Numbered from the stretch's first letter, positions 33,701 to 42,545 are shown. The stretch: DNA of 64,000 nucleotides from Sanderia malayensis (GCA_013076295.1 RQOL01000810.1:248001-312000); one strand, 5' to 3'. Notes: generated by a model not told the origin, from the letters alone. Translations and numbers: made by a program.

Positions 33701-36700
33701 TCCAACCCGCCTGAAGGGAATCTCCCCAAAACAAGAACTGAAGGGTTTCGTCCGTTCCAAGCTGTCGGAATAGACTATGCTGGACCCTTGCAATACAAAC
33801 GAAGACAAGATCAACTTGGTAAAGCATACATCTTACTTATATCCTGCAGTATTACCAGAGCTATCTACATCGAACTTGTGAGAGATCAAACTGTTGAAGA
33901 ATTCTTAAAGTGTTTGAAGAGATTTATTGCAAGAAAAGGGAGACCTGACAGAATCTACTCAGACAACGGAAGGACCTTTATCGCTGGTGCGAAATGGCTG
34001 AGGAAGTTAATGAAAGATGAAAAACTGAGAGATTTTGCTGCTCACCAAAACATCAGCTGGCAATTCAATCTAAGCAAAGCGCCCTGGTGGGGCGGACAAT
34101 TTGAGAGACTTATAGGGCTTATCAAACAGTCTCTCTATAAAACAATCGGAAGAGCACAGCTGAAGTGGAACGAACTAGAAGAAGTGATCTTGGACGTAGA
34201 AACTGCATTGAACAATCGTCCGCTTGGATATATCGAAGATGACATACAACAGCCGATACTCACCCCAAATGTGATGATGTTTGGAATTCCAAACAAGCTA
34301 GTGGAAGAGGATCCTGAAGATGAGGAAGATAAGGATATGAAGAAACGAGCAAATTACTTGAAGAGATGTAAAGAGCTATTATGGAAGAGATGGACCGCAG
34401 AGTATATTAGAGGACTAAGGGAGCGACATCAACTCAAACATCCAATGAAATCACCGAATCTTGAAGTTGGAGATGTTGTAATTATCAAAAACGAAGATCG
34501 TAACAGAGGCAAGTGGAATCTCGGGATAGTAGAAGAACTGATCAGCGGAAAAGACGGTGTTGTAAGAGGGGCTCGTCTAAGAGCCGGCAAATCATACTGG
34601 GAAAGACCAATTCAGCATCTGTTCCCACTTGAACTGCATTGTGACAAGCCCAGAACTGCTGATAAAATGCTAGATCCCGAGGCCAAGGAATTCAAGACAA
34701 AAAGGGGAGCAGCAGCTAATGCAACAGCAATAATAAGGACTATAGCTGAAGACGAGGATGAAAGTTTTTAACCGTGACTGAATAGAACCATTGATCATAT
34801 TTGTTCCCCCTTGGAACAAATAGGGGGAGTGTGTCGAGAACTTGATGAACTAGTTAACTATAATATTTAATTATTTGTTTTGTTCAATTTCTTTATTTTA
34901 TAACCCTTTCTTACATCTATACTATAAACTTTGCTCTATGCTTAATTAGCCTCGTTTTGATCGTAAAAGTATGTAGTGAGACCAGGGATGGCAGAAAACA
35001 CGTGGAGAGAGTAGTGAGGAACTGGTTCGTTTTAATTTTTTGTGATGATATAGATTTGAAAAACCAGTGTACTTTGTGTTAATCTAACCTATGCGAGCTT
35101 TTGTTGGGGCAAAGAACAAATACCCGACACCTCTTTTAAAATATCCGTTTTGTCTACAAAATGATTTCCTATTTCTGGGATATAGAAGATCACATTAATA
35201 TTACAATTTTTGAGGTCCAGGGCCATTGAGTATCTTAATTCTTCGAAATAATTAAATATTCCTTGCTTGTTCTAATAAAGAAAATGCCACGAAAAGGGAA
35301 CTTCTGGTTCCAAGAAATATGTCAGCGGGATTCCCCCTTGCTTACGCAATGCAGAGGTGATTCCCAACCAGTCAAACTAACATGCTTACTTCATGTGACT
35401 CTTGCCCAGACTCTATCGAGCTGGACTGTGATTGGTTGGAAATTTCGCAAGACAATGGGTCATGGGTTGTATTTGTGTATGAAAACCAGGTATAAATATG
35501 ATGAACTGTACCCTCTTCCTCACTTCAACCAAAAGCCAAAACTTCAACTGCAGTCGTCAAGAACAAAATCAAGTGGCAAAAAATGAAAATGAAGAGCTTA
35601 ATGTGTGCAGGACTTGGTAAGTACTCTAAACTTCATTTTGATATCTGAACCGGGCGCTACTGCAATGCTCTGCTGTATTTGTGTTTCAAAGAGTAAAAAG
35701 AAGTGACAATTTTTGTCGCTTTATTTGACGATTTGAACGAATCAACGAACAGCCTTCGAAAACGACTGCCAGGTACTTCATAAGAATCTCTTTCTGATTT
35801 TTATAATGTACTAGATCTGACCAAAGGCTCCTTGTACCACCGGGTGTCAGGCCTTCTATGCATTGCAGCGCATTTTCAGCGCAGCGAATCAATTCAAAGC
35901 GCCCCAAAAGCGTCCTTAAAGACTTTTCATTTTAGACAGCGAAGAAAATTCGCTCGGCAGAGCGCATTTCGAAGAAACGTTATTACTGAATTTGCTGTTG
36001 GATTTAGAGTTTTCGGAGCACTAATCGAACTCGCTGCGCTCTCGAAATGCGCTGTCTAGACTAGTCGCAAGGCCCTACAAGTCCAAAATCCGAATTAATT
36101 GGTCAATATAATTTAAAGTTTGTTGTACAGGGCTTGGTAACAGGTCGAGCTCAAAACGTCCTTTGGCCTAACTAATTTACTTATTATATCTGTCATTCCG
36201 GGTTCCGAATGTATTTGTTGGTTCATCTAGGGCTTCTTGAACTCAAAATCCGAACAAATATTAGGCCTAGTTAGTCCGCTTCAAGACTAAAACCCCATGA
36301 ATACCAAGGACTATGTTTTCAAATCTCATTTATATACTTTTTTCCCCTGTCTAGGCCTGCTCTTTGTGGCACATATTTCTACGGCCGTTAAGTTTTTGCC
36401 CACACTGTTCATTACAAAAGCCCCAGAAAGAATGGTGGCTGATGAGTCCAGAACGTATGGAGTAACAATTTGTAAGCCAGAGCAATACAACAATTACTCT
36501 GTAACGGCGCACGTGAACATGCCTGCTGGCTGGAGGCCTATAATTGGAATAATGGCACAAATTGACTTGTGTCTCGATTTCGAATGCAAGAAAATTATTG
36601 CGACAAATTTCCCAAACGTAAGTACACTTTTGTTTCAGATTTCAGTGGTAACTTGAAAATCCGGCCTACGTTATGTACGTGTTTATAATCGAACACTTCA

Positions 36701-39700
36701 ATATTTAGCCCATTTTAAAGATGCTAAATCCAGACATATTGCCAGACTTCAATTGTTTTGCAGCTACTAAATTATACCTATATTACAAAGCAAACTTCAT
36801 TTTCTCATATAGAAAAAATTCGATGGCAACCACTTTGTAAACAGCACGTTTTTAGCATCCTTCAAAACGTTGTTTGTGCGAACGACCGCTGGTCGCAGTA
36901 ACTACATTGACTGGACGGTGGCAGTTGAATTTAAGAAACCTGGCCTGAAGGATCCGATGTTGGAGAAAATGCGAGAAGTAGACATGGAGCAAGTCGTTGG
37001 AATAAAAAGCCCGGTCCCGAAATCAGCAAGAAGCAACAGCGAAGTTGAGCTGTTAGCACAAGTTGTGAAAACACCGTCAGTTGAAACTGTCTCTACACTT
37101 GACTTCGTTGAATATTTGCTGTATTTTTGCCCAGACCGTCAGACCACACAAAGGTAATTAGAATTTCCATTATTACAGTAAGACCAAAAATAAAGCACGT
37201 TCTTAATTGTTATCGTCATAATATTTTTGGAGTAAAAAACCCTCTCCAATAAACACCCCGCTAAAATCTAAAAATGTTGATAAACGCCCTAGGCATTTAT
37301 TACCGATAGGTGGGAGGGAAAGTAAGAAAGTAATATTCCATATTTTTGTTTAATATATTCGTGTTTTCACTTCCACAGATACCTCATAACAATTGCTGCT
37401 ACAGCCGTGGACTCTAAATCAGCCATGGCCATGTTTGTATGCACCGAACCAGGGGTTTCATGTACGGTGAACACGGCCATTGCATATGACCCGAGTGGTA
37501 CTGGAATAGCCACAGTTACATTGCACACCGGCTCAGCGACTATCAGTGAAGTCAGAGTTCTTATCGTTGGATACGGTGATGGGCAACAAATAAATTCTTT
37601 CCAGCTCGGAGCTACACTGAAGCCAGAGAAATAGAGACTTTTATTTCATGCTTAAACATTCTTATGCAGCTATGTTTTAATTGTTTTACCTAGCAAATTC
37701 AAAACAATATGATTCATTAATATGAGCTCTGCGCTTTCAATTTGCTTGCAACATAATATTATTAAATTATTTCAAAAGAGTTTACTAATAAATTGAATTT
37801 AAATGAGTTGTTTGTTTGTAAAAGTTCGGATTTAGTCAAGGGAGTTCCAAAGGTTTACAGGATGAACCCTAGAAAACGCTACAGGCATTCGACTGGACTG
37901 GAAAAGAAATTTGAACTGAATTCAACAAAGTCAAGCCGAACTGTTTCCGAATTATCCAATCACATTCAATTGCAATACTGTTGATCATGTGACAGCAATT
38001 CTAAGGTATGATTGGTTAATCTCTATTAGGATACCAAACCTCACTTTTATTTGAATACCAAGCTGGAAGGGCTGATAAGGATGCCTGGTGGAATAGTGTA
38101 AACTTCAAAGAAACATTTCACGAAACGTGAAACAGTTTTAACCTAGATACTTTGTAGCACACAATAGCGACGATTGTGTTATTTTATAGTAATAAAAAAC
38201 CCTTATAACAAAACGAGAAAGCTTGGGTTAGCTCCACACGTTAAAATAACTAAACCAACTAAGAAGAATATCAATTCAATTTTTTAAACTGTTTTTTATA
38301 GAGCTTCACACACATCCATTCACTTCATAAACAACGACATCAAATTGTTTTTCGGTTTTATCTTACTTTAATTTAAAAGAAATTCGACAGCTGATTATAA
38401 ATTGCAAAGAAAAATGGTCAGTCAAAGTAAAGTTAAACGACAAAAATCGGATGCTCTGTTTCGATAGTGACTACAGAAGGAACCACGATGAAAAATATCA
38501 TGGTGAAATGATTGCTGCCGACCGAAGCATTCAACCTGAATTTGTAGGGACTCGGGAAAGTCTATTTCCTCTCGCTAAAATGGAAAATGGTTGCATATTC
38601 TTGCCCTAAAGAAAAGTTAAATTGGGACAGTTTATAAAGATATACAGTCAACTCTGTCTAATTCGAACTCTATGGGGGAATCCAAATTTGTTCGAATTAC
38701 AGAAAGTTCGAATTATACGAGTTTTCATGTAAGTGCCATATTTTACCCCTAGTTACCCCCATATCTCCGTTTTATGGCCATAAACTATATTTTTATGACC
38801 ACTGTTATGGACTAAAGGCATTTTAAAGAAACAAAACAGTTTATTAATTATTATAATAGAAAACAAAAATATATGGATTACGTCACAACATGGAAAATTG
38901 TTTTGCAAAGCGTCCATTACTGCCTTTGTCTAAGTGCCCCAAACTTTGTCATCTTTTAGCACACCCACGGCATATTTATCCGTTGGGTTCTCTGGTTGTC
39001 TTTTAGTTTCTAAAGCTTTATTAATTATACAGGTCTTCATACACTTTGGTACACGTGATAACCGTTTTCATGAGATAGAACGCTCCAATTTTTTGTAACA
39101 ATAACCGGCAGTTCAGCATCGAAAAGGAATTGAAATTTCGTTTATATTGGCGTTAATACCTCCTCTGCGTCTTCAATGAGCTTGACAGATTTGGGTACTT
39201 TAATTAGTACCATTGATAAAGTTCAACTGATCGAATCTAACTTCTAGAAAGTGCCACGCTTAAACTGGGTGGTAAAAATCACTGTCTGGCATCCCGTACT
39301 AAGTCCCAGTAAGTCAATTTGCGTCAATTTGCCCAATGACGCAAGCTTCAATGGGCTTGCCAGAGACAAGAGCAAAAAAAAGAAGTTCTGTCATCAGGTA
39401 ATTAACTGAGATTAACAAAAAGTTCGAATTACAGAGGTTTTTTCTTTGAGGGGACAAAAATAAATGGTCGAATTACAGAAAGTTCGAATTACAGAGGTTC
39501 GAATTATAGAGGTTTTTTTATAAGGGTTTGTTAGGAATTTTTCAAGGGACCACAGAATTTGGTTCGAATTAGTAAAAGTTCGAATTACACGAGTTCGAAT
39601 TAGACAGAGTTGACTGTAGTCCTTTATGGCTAAATATTCTCCATGAATAATTATTTAACTTTTATACCAGTGCTGATTTGTCAGCTTTATTACAACTTTT

Positions 39701-42545
39701 AAGCTTTGCTCTAATTTTATCATATCGGTTTGCAAAATGGCTGACAGAGCATGAACAAGCAATGCTCCTTTTCTTTCATACGACGTATAAATGGGGCAAC
39801 GACCAAACTTCAAAGGTGCTTGTCAAAAACTTTGTCAACATCACTAAATTTCGTCGGAATATTGTCGGAATTTGTCCAGGTTTCGCCCCTTCACCGCCAA
39901 ATCGTAGCTACACGCCACTGAGAAAATCATAATAAAATCAGTACCTTACTTTCCCTGAAGAGTGTCAACATCAAAGCATATGCACCACTACCCGGTTTTG
40001 GAACATACTCTATCCTTCTGTTTGATTTTGCAACCTGTATGTTAAAGATAAAAACGTATAAGAAGAGAGGACTATCCTCATAAATAATTTGCCTTGACTT
40101 TTTCCGAAAGGTAGTACATGTGAGTTAGATAAAGCTATGGGGTGGTGAGTTGCAAAAACATTGAAGAAAGCTTTAACATCTGTATTATTTCTTAAGAGTA
40201 CAGTTAGGGCGTATCTACGTGTATACAATCGCTGAAAATACGATGAATCAATATGATCTCACATCAGATGAGCCAGAATGACAACAAGACATATCTAATT
40301 CACTATCTGCTTTGGGATATCTAACAATGGAATGCCTTGAGGAAGCGTCTTTCCTTTGTCTCTTTTTCCCTTGATATACATCATTTGGAGAGGGCCTTTT
40401 GCCGTCTGCCTTATTTTGACTTTGGTAGCCAAAATCTAATGAGAAAAAATTTGTCATTACAAATTCTCCTGAGAGTTAAAGCATTGTTATTTAAATAAAA
40501 TATTGAACATGTGATATGAAGTTTGCAACAGCACTTTACAGCTAATAGATGATGAAATCGGGATTGTTGTTGGAATTATAAAATTACTGCAATACAATAT
40601 CAGATAATGATAATCATGTAATGATGTAACATTTACCCACACCTATCTACAGTGATTGGCAAAGATCAAAGGGGGGGGTATAAGAGCTAACATACATCAC
40701 AAAACTTTTCAGGAAAGTTTGGCATGGAGATTAACAAAGAAAAGGGTAACACAATGGTAACAGGAAATGGTGATGAGAGCATCAGGTTAGAGATTGAGAT
40801 CAATGGGGAGAAATAAAAACAAGTCAAAAAAGTTAAGTACTTGGGGGCAATCATCACAGAGAATGGAACATCAGAGGAAGAGAATTGGTGTGCCTGCTGG
40901 AATGTAATGAAATATGAGGCAAGAGTTCTTTGAAACATTCCGTTAGCTTGGCTTAGATAGAGAGCCAAATAAAATGTTCTCAGAGGTTCAGAGATACATG
41001 TATGTTCCCTGTATGAAGAAAGGTGACTAAATGTAGCAAATTATGCTGGAATGAAGCTCTTGCGCAGGGCATTTTCACGGAACAAGTCTCGTCATATCAA
41101 ATTGTGGACATTTGCGAGAAGCAATTTATTTATTGCACTAGCAAAAAATTAATTACAATGAAAAACATTTAAACAGAATGTCTGCTCTTACCGCCTCCAT
41201 TAGCAATGTATTCTGCAAGTGCTTTGTCAAGTTTTGTTGCTATCATATCCCCTGGAATATTTGACAAACAAATGTTAGTTGTGAATGGAGGTTTTTTCTG
41301 AATATACCCAAAAGAAAATACCCACAAACAAGTCACCAAAAAACTAAAGTTGTGAAACTTAAAGATATTCGCAAGATGAAAGATACATTCTCACCTACAT
41401 TTTCCAGGATAATTGCATCTTTTCCACTTCGTAAAGGAAGAGGGTATTTTTTAATTGAGTTGATTGCCTTGAAAAGTTAATAACAGATTTAAGAAATTGC
41501 TTTACCGTCACCTACATCTACATCTACATTAAATACTACACAGGAGCAAAAGTATTTGCAACTAATGCAGATGACTTTTGTGTATACAGGAAACAAAAAT
41601 CATGTATGAAAAACTTAGTGTTGATTATTTTAGATTATTTTCTGTTTGTCTGCAAGCAGGATCTTGTCCAAAAATGCCCTCTCCTGCAGACAGAATGTTA
41701 TAAAGATATGAAGTGGGTAAGCTGGTTGTCTTGCCAACAAATGAAATGAGGTTCAATTTATATGATTTAAAACAGGGTTCAGAATTTAAAATTACTTTTC
41801 TAGAGGCTTTTGAAGTCAAAGTAAACTGTTGCAAGTTTCCCACTCTCAAACGTCCAAATCTCTGTTGTGTGGCTTCTTTAGCTTTGTTTGATCTCACAAA
41901 ACACTCTCCCTCTAATAATACGCAGGGGGTCTTATGAGATATATTGAAACAAAAGTGGTTCCACATTCATATGCTGTTTGTTATTTCATTGCAACTTGTT
42001 TTGAAATGGGAAATTGTTACAGGTTCTTTCTTATTTCTCTTCAAAATACTTATACTTTAGTCATTGGTCTACTCCAAAATTATTAAACGTTTCTGCAAAT
42101 TCTTGTGTTAGTCTTTCCAGGTTGCAGAGTGTCCCACAGCTGCACCTAAGATAGGATTTCAGGTGCAGCAAAGTTGCAACAGGAGGGGCACCTATATCAC
42201 AAAACCATGCATGCCCTTTTTAAATAAAACAATTAGTGTTCACACTTGAAAGAGCACACAAGAGAAAATTGTAAATTTGTTCACACTTGACATATGGGTT
42301 TTGCACTGTTGACCATTGGAGATCTCCCTGAAAAGTGCTACACTCTGCTATGCAGGACAGGTCTTCCTTGAAACAGAAATTGAAATGGACAAAAGAAAGA
42401 CTTTGTATTGGGTAGGTAATACCTTTTGGTAAGTCCACTGTGAGTTCAAGCCTTTTCTCTCCGCGTCATCTTTCCACTCTTGAAGCCACTTCAAAAATAA
42501 AGGATTTTGACATTGGTATTTTCTTTCCCTTTTCTTTGTAAACAT
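18735..42545 (-). CDS. mus81: MUS81 structure-specific endonuclease subunit, 14 exons seen, 3' part missing
   Basis: MUS81 pairs with an EME protein in the nucleus and cuts branched DNA such as 3' flaps, stalled forks and nicked Holliday junctions. Exons (right to left): 42545-42423, 41467-41395, 41251-41192, 40435-40263, 40034-39945, 28761-28681, 26702-26614, 26470-26270, 25940-25864, 25512-25425, 24727-24627, 22399-22246, 21478-21444, 18783-18735. All junction phases agree. Exons 1-3 give the helix-hairpin-helix domain ([22 protein letters not shown]). Exons 5-8 give the winged helix ([45 protein letters not shown]). Exon 14 starts the XPF-type nuclease fold ([10 protein letters not shown]). 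About 200 residues lie between winged helix and nuclease, far more than the short linker of vertebrate MUS81, and match nothing I know. Intron 10 uses a GC donor (CCAG|GCAAGC). The ERKR catalytic region is not in the window. Confidence 0.85.
18945..20048. mobile_element. foldback element, copy A
   Basis: Bounded by GGCATAGTCTATTAACCGG and its inverse. The left 210 bp hold tandem GGACCATA-type repeats, then a stretch also present, inverted, in the right arm, so the element folds on itself. The right arm is internally deleted and lacks the GGACCATA tract. Immediately left lies CCAAAGTTC (18936-18944). The same bases occur between A and B and again right of B, so A and B share one target duplication. 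The minus strand of the left arm carries a 115-codon frame. Located in MUS81 intron 13. Confidence 0.75.
18956..19303 (-). CDS. 115-aa frame with signal-peptide-like start, in foldback A
   Basis: The frame starts [17 protein letters not shown], a hydrophobic N-terminus that would pass as a signal peptide, continues through a basic stretch ([18 protein letters not shown]) and a plausible folded region ([18 protein letters not shown]), and then runs into the GGACCATA tandem repeat, whose translation (repeated VWSYGLV/WSGPMVR) is unlikely to be native. An identical frame lies inverted at 20973-21320. The upstream bases look like a cDNA 5' UTR. I read it as a captured 5' gene fragment, not an active gene. 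Not recognised. Confidence 0.35.
   Translation of the reverse strand: MIVSLCVFYVCVLFACSNLMRERNIGEQRKSRALDRNQVDNLIYQQVTNVNIVMPGNITEYITEAVTINFNYFINGDSLWSETMVWSYGLVLWSGPMVRSHGMVRGPGSIVSRSG
20060..21331. mobile_element. foldback element, copy B
   Basis: 1,272 bp, bounded by GGCATAGTCTATTAACCGG and its inverse, and lying head to head with copy A, 11 bp away (GCCAAAGTTCT). Its right arm is the exact inverse of A's left arm as far as I compared (first ~270 bp). Each of its own two arms shows TIR, GGACCATA tandem repeats, then a unique stretch ending TTCTTCCCCTCGATCACAAC. The right arm has ~200 bp more than the left, inserted at a GCTTG microhomology. The central loop (about 20460-20720) is AT-rich. 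Followed by CAAAGTTC, which matches 8 bp of the left flank of A. Confidence 0.8.
20973..21320 (+). CDS. 115-aa frame with signal-peptide-like start, in foldback B
   Basis: Identical peptide to the frame at 18956-19303 in the opposite orientation. The ATG at 20973 follows a ~170-bp stretch resembling a 5' UTR (20810-20972). Hydrophobic residues 2-16 end in FACS, a plausible signal cleavage region. The final ~35 residues come from the element's terminal tandem repeats. Copy C carries a frameshifted version (near 23480). Identity of A and B may reflect recent duplication rather than selection. Confidence 0.35.
   Translation: MIVSLCVFYVCVLFACSNLMRERNIGEQRKSRALDRNQVDNLIYQQVTNVNIVMPGNITEYITEAVTINFNYFINGDSLWSETMVWSYGLVLWSGPMVRSHGMVRGPGSIVSRSG
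21479..22245. other. MUS81 intron 12 sequence
   Basis: Between MUS81 exons 12 and 13. No exon, no termini and no repeat partner noticed inside the window. Confidence 0.4.
22400..23186. other. MUS81 intron 11, left part
   Basis: Ordinary AT-rich intronic sequence up to the target duplication of foldback copy C. Nothing coding or structured recognised. Confidence 0.4.
23196..24358. mobile_element. foldback element, copy C
   Basis: Same ends (GGCATAGTCTATTAACCGG and inverse) flanked by a perfect 9-bp direct repeat, TCAATAATG, at 23187-23195 and 24359-24367. The left arm carries the long form of the captured segment, including a frameshifted copy of the signal-peptide frame, a 4-bp deletion removing its register. 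The right arm is the short form, with a further deletion after GAAGAAACCT. A 9-bp duplication with long, tandem-repeat-bearing inverted repeats fits the Mutator/Foldback group. It lies in MUS81 intron 11. Confidence 0.8.
25040..25332 (+). repeat. diverged copy of the 55533-57222 inverted-repeat family
   Basis: On the plus strand the bases and one reading frame resemble 56943-57218: both share TACTGAAGCCAAA, GTTCC(A/G)GCA...ACGTCACAC, a (T/G)CGG(A/C)CC-AGATC block, and a closing block read as CxTCFYVKxY. Only one arm is present here, within MUS81 intron 10. Whether it ever coded is unclear. As the partner locus has the block in two inverted copies, a transposable-element terminal repeat is more likely. 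Confidence 0.45.
26904..28539. mobile_element. TTAA-flanked inverted-repeat element
   Basis: Ends GCCTGGTACTCACTTGAGG and its inverse, flanked by TTAA (26900-26903 and 28540-28543). Directly inside each end is an array of hexamers (CGATAA with CGATAG variants): about 26930-26958 on the left, about 28484-28516 on the right, inverted. A TTAA duplication is the signature of piggyBac-type transposition, but the tips do not start CCC as usual, and there is no transposase. The central part holds another element (26982-27944). It sits in MUS81 intron 6, between exons at 28681 and 26702. Confidence 0.7.
26982..27944. mobile_element. nested element with tandem-repeat terminal inverted repeats
   Basis: Inverted arms of ~350 bp (26982 to about 27360 and about 27590-27944) start ACGGTGGCCCACAACGGCC. 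Each arm opens with about eight tandem units of the form CACGGCACACTTATATATTTC, followed by a unique stretch including the palindromic GTGCACGTGCACAGCAGAGC region. Flanks ATAAAACT and ATAAAACC (7 of 8 equal) suggest an 8-bp target duplication, as for hAT-like or similar DNA elements, although the tips are unlike canonical hAT ends. No transposase. It inserted inside the TTAA element, so it is the younger of the two. Confidence 0.7.
29182..29479 (+). repeat. 5' LTR
   Basis: Starts TGTCGAGAACTTG and ends AATACCCGACA (TG...CA borders). Expected to hold the promoter of the element. Identical by eye to the 3' LTR. Confidence 0.95.
29483..29502 (+). promoter_or_regulatory. tRNA primer-binding site
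   Basis: TGGCACCCCAGATGGGAGTC starts three bases after the LTR. Its complement ends in CCA and has the layout of a tRNA 3' end (T-arm stem, seven acceptor bases, discriminator, CCA). Which tRNA it is I cannot say. Confidence 0.8.
29546..34771 (+). CDS. BEL/Pao Gag-Pol polyprotein, 1,741 aa
   Basis: Single uninterrupted frame from the first ATG after the primer site. In order: a charged coiled-coil (about 1-150, glutamate/lysine-rich); the Pao-type gag region (about 165-340, [15 protein letters not shown]); Cys/His knuckles (about 363-430, including [14 protein letters not shown]); aspartic protease with DTGAGSS near 465; reverse transcriptase with YVDD near 872; RNase H (FGDTSGKG about 1048, [12 protein letters not shown] about 1120); integrase zinc-binding HHCC (about 1338-1376); integrase core with [15 protein letters not shown] and GGQFERLIG (the D,D,E triad, about 1408-1520); and a C-terminal domain of the kind annotated DUF5641 ([17 protein letters not shown], about 1640-1700). 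All catalytic residues that I can check are present. It should make capsid, protease, RT and integrase. Confidence 0.95.
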   Translation: MANIEEKTKKIQNKFRLLKFTQQETARIINKNNVKALERHINSFNKNIDDIHTLISEVQELKIEADEELEEVRSWSLKIEADLAEFEDSIEELQKRVKLLKKEEKAAESREEEEVKAEARRREYDEALKLEEAKMQMKKQVEKEIMELKPSRDQQQQQPTKVKLPKLVISKFQGTYLDWQRFWNLFEMEIDKSDIASVSKFSYLKEALVQKVRATIDGLPLTTEGYERAKQILRTRYGKPSEVANAHIQNIVSLPTINGTQPPKILEFFEKLVTSVQTLDTMGKLKEINGYVRTTLDKLPGIRADLVRIDDEWQDWKFPQFIEALRRWCERNPVQVEDRNRQHPQPRRDKVFQTSDQAGKPKGCVYCENTEHKSVDCDNIKTVAERKKCLSLKKLCFNCTGSKHRAAECHSRFKCQKCSAKHHTSICDQQSQQILLATNEAKSSGTVTYPVVLVKVNGVTCRALLDTGAGSSYASTTLLDHIAKKPVRKEKRRIEMMMQSVTQTIEVYKVKIASMNEEFMLETTVSKVNKECLLYLPNPNYDAVISRYSHLREVKMDDSDKKSILPVHLILGANEYSRIKTDEKPKIGTPGEPIAEVTKFGWTIMSPGSESKLGNVYLTRSSNEDYEQLCSLDILGLIDKPDGDQQQVYEDFKEQLSRHPDGWYETGLLWKNSHDMLHNNKNRSLGRLNNLTRRLQREPDLFQKYDEIIQDQLDQGIVERVSKEEGNGKEYYIPHKPVIRETAESTKVRIVFDASAKGSDVSPSLNDCLEPGQPLQNLLWSVLVRNRLKPVALCGDLKQAFLQVRIREEDRDSLRFHWLKNQDPTQIEVLRFTRALFGLVQSPFLLGATIEEHLKRCEGKYPTEVEEIRSSLYVDDIISGSHTVEDTEHLKNTAISIFGEAQFQLHKWHSNIEQLETHKNETNANQSYAKEQLGVRADEVKMLGLTWNKTKDSLAVVFPSNQAETTKRGILRSLASIYDPLGLASPTVLLGKFIYRECCDQSLAWDADLPDTIVKAWKSYENNLAAIVEVPRSLCSFQEPIQSVKLHVFGDTSGKGTSAAVYAVVEQESGTSQGLLTAKSRLAKKSLSIPRLELVAAHMASNLVNNVREALRGYPVEDIYGWLDSTVALYWIRNKGSYKQFVANRVKLINEKHFITWQHVSTDENPADIGSRGLQADKLPGTWLKGPDWLPERARWPNELIAQQSRESEEESKLIKEVLAVAVQKTEEIDNLFSKFSFWKGIRILSWMKRFIHNCTSKAEERVSGPLTTEETEHQIQCCIRREQELVSCTEPFKQDQLTLNLQKNSKGLYECRGRIQGVYPIYLPQKSVFSEKLVMDCHKKTLHGGVGLTMASVREKYWIPRLRQLSKRVVKSCRGCKRFHAVAFSNPPEGNLPKTRTEGFRPFQAVGIDYAGPLQYKRRQDQLGKAYILLISCSITRAIYIELVRDQTVEEFLKCLKRFIARKGRPDRIYSDNGRTFIAGAKWLRKLMKDEKLRDFAAHQNISWQFNLSKAPWWGGQFERLIGLIKQSLYKTIGRAQLKWNELEEVILDVETALNNRPLGYIEDDIQQPILTPNVMMFGIPNKLVEEDPEDEEDKDMKKRANYLKRCKELLWKRWTAEYIRGLRERHQLKHPMKSPNLEVGDVVIIKNEDRNRGKWNLGIVEELISGKDGVVRGARLRAGKSYWERPIQHLFPLELHCDKPRTADKMLDPEAKEFKTKRGAAANATAIIRTIAEDEDESF
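34821..34831 (+). promoter_or_regulatory. polypurine tract
   Basis: TAGGGGGAGTG directly before the 3' LTR, the expected plus-strand primer. It is preceded by a short hairpin, TTGTTCCCCCTTGGAACAA. Confidence 0.75.
34832..35129 (+). repeat. 3' LTR
   Basis: 298 bp, the same as the 5' LTR in length and, as far as I can read, in every base. Followed by CCTC, the target duplication. Confidence 0.95.
35491..35498 (+). promoter_or_regulatory. TATA box of the nested secreted-protein gene
   Basis: TATAAATA lies about 90 bp before the start codon at 35583, with a pyrimidine-rich CTTCCTCACTTC about 25-30 bp downstream as likely start site. The next 60 bp would form a short 5' UTR. Confidence 0.5.
35583..37634 (+). 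CDS. secreted protein of unknown family, four exons, nested in MUS81 intron 5
   Basis: Exons 35583-35616, 36355-36617, 36813-37153 and 37379-37634 join in phase (1,0,2) into 298 codons including the stop, all with GT-AG borders. The N-terminus [20 protein letters not shown] is a good signal peptide split by intron 1 after codon 11, so the product should be secreted (297 residues). The mature protein appears to hold two related beta-rich halves. Half 1 has [16 protein letters not shown], a CLDFEC pair and TLFVRTTAG; half 2 has [26 protein letters not shown] and [10 protein letters not shown] Lys/Ser-rich hinge lies between. I recognise no domain family. A poly(A) signal follows at 37787. It is transcribed against MUS81 and lies whole in that gene's largest intron. 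Confidence 0.8.
37787..37792 (+). terminator. poly(A) signal of the secreted-protein gene
   Basis: AATAAA about 150 bp after the stop codon at 37634, in an AT-rich 3' UTR with no competing ORF. Confidence 0.55.
38645..39616. mobile_element. pogo/Tigger-like non-autonomous element
   Basis: Begins CAGTCAACTCTGTCTAATTC and ends with its inverse, flanked by TA on each side (38643-38644, 39617-39618). GTTCGAATTA(C/G) repeats fill the subterminal 80-200 bp on both ends. CAGT tips with TA duplication are typical of the pogo branch of Tc1/mariner. The 972 bp carry no intact transposase. In MUS81 intron 5. Confidence 0.75.
40711..40890 (+). pseudogene. RTE-like reverse transcriptase scrap
   Basis: A frame with one stop reads FGMEINKEK and, after the TAA near 40815, [20 protein letters not shown], the conserved block just after the RT palm in RTE/CR1-type elements. 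About 180 bp only, in MUS81 intron 3. Confidence 0.55.

Larger units (their letters stand above)
29182..35129 (+). mobile_element. intact BEL/Pao LTR retrotransposon
   Basis: A complete 5,948-bp element: two LTRs of 298 bp, primer-binding site, one open Gag-Pol frame of 1,741 codons and a polypurine tract. A 4-bp direct repeat CCTC lies at 29178-29181 and 35130-35133. The LTRs look identical base for base, so the insertion is recent. It lies in MUS81 intron 5 on the opposite strand to that gene. No env-like ORF. Confidence 0.95.

Noticed and set aside
35263..35586. 107-codon frame upstream of the secreted-protein gene
   Set aside because: It overlaps the TATA box and start codon of that gene and matches nothing; no splice signals support it.
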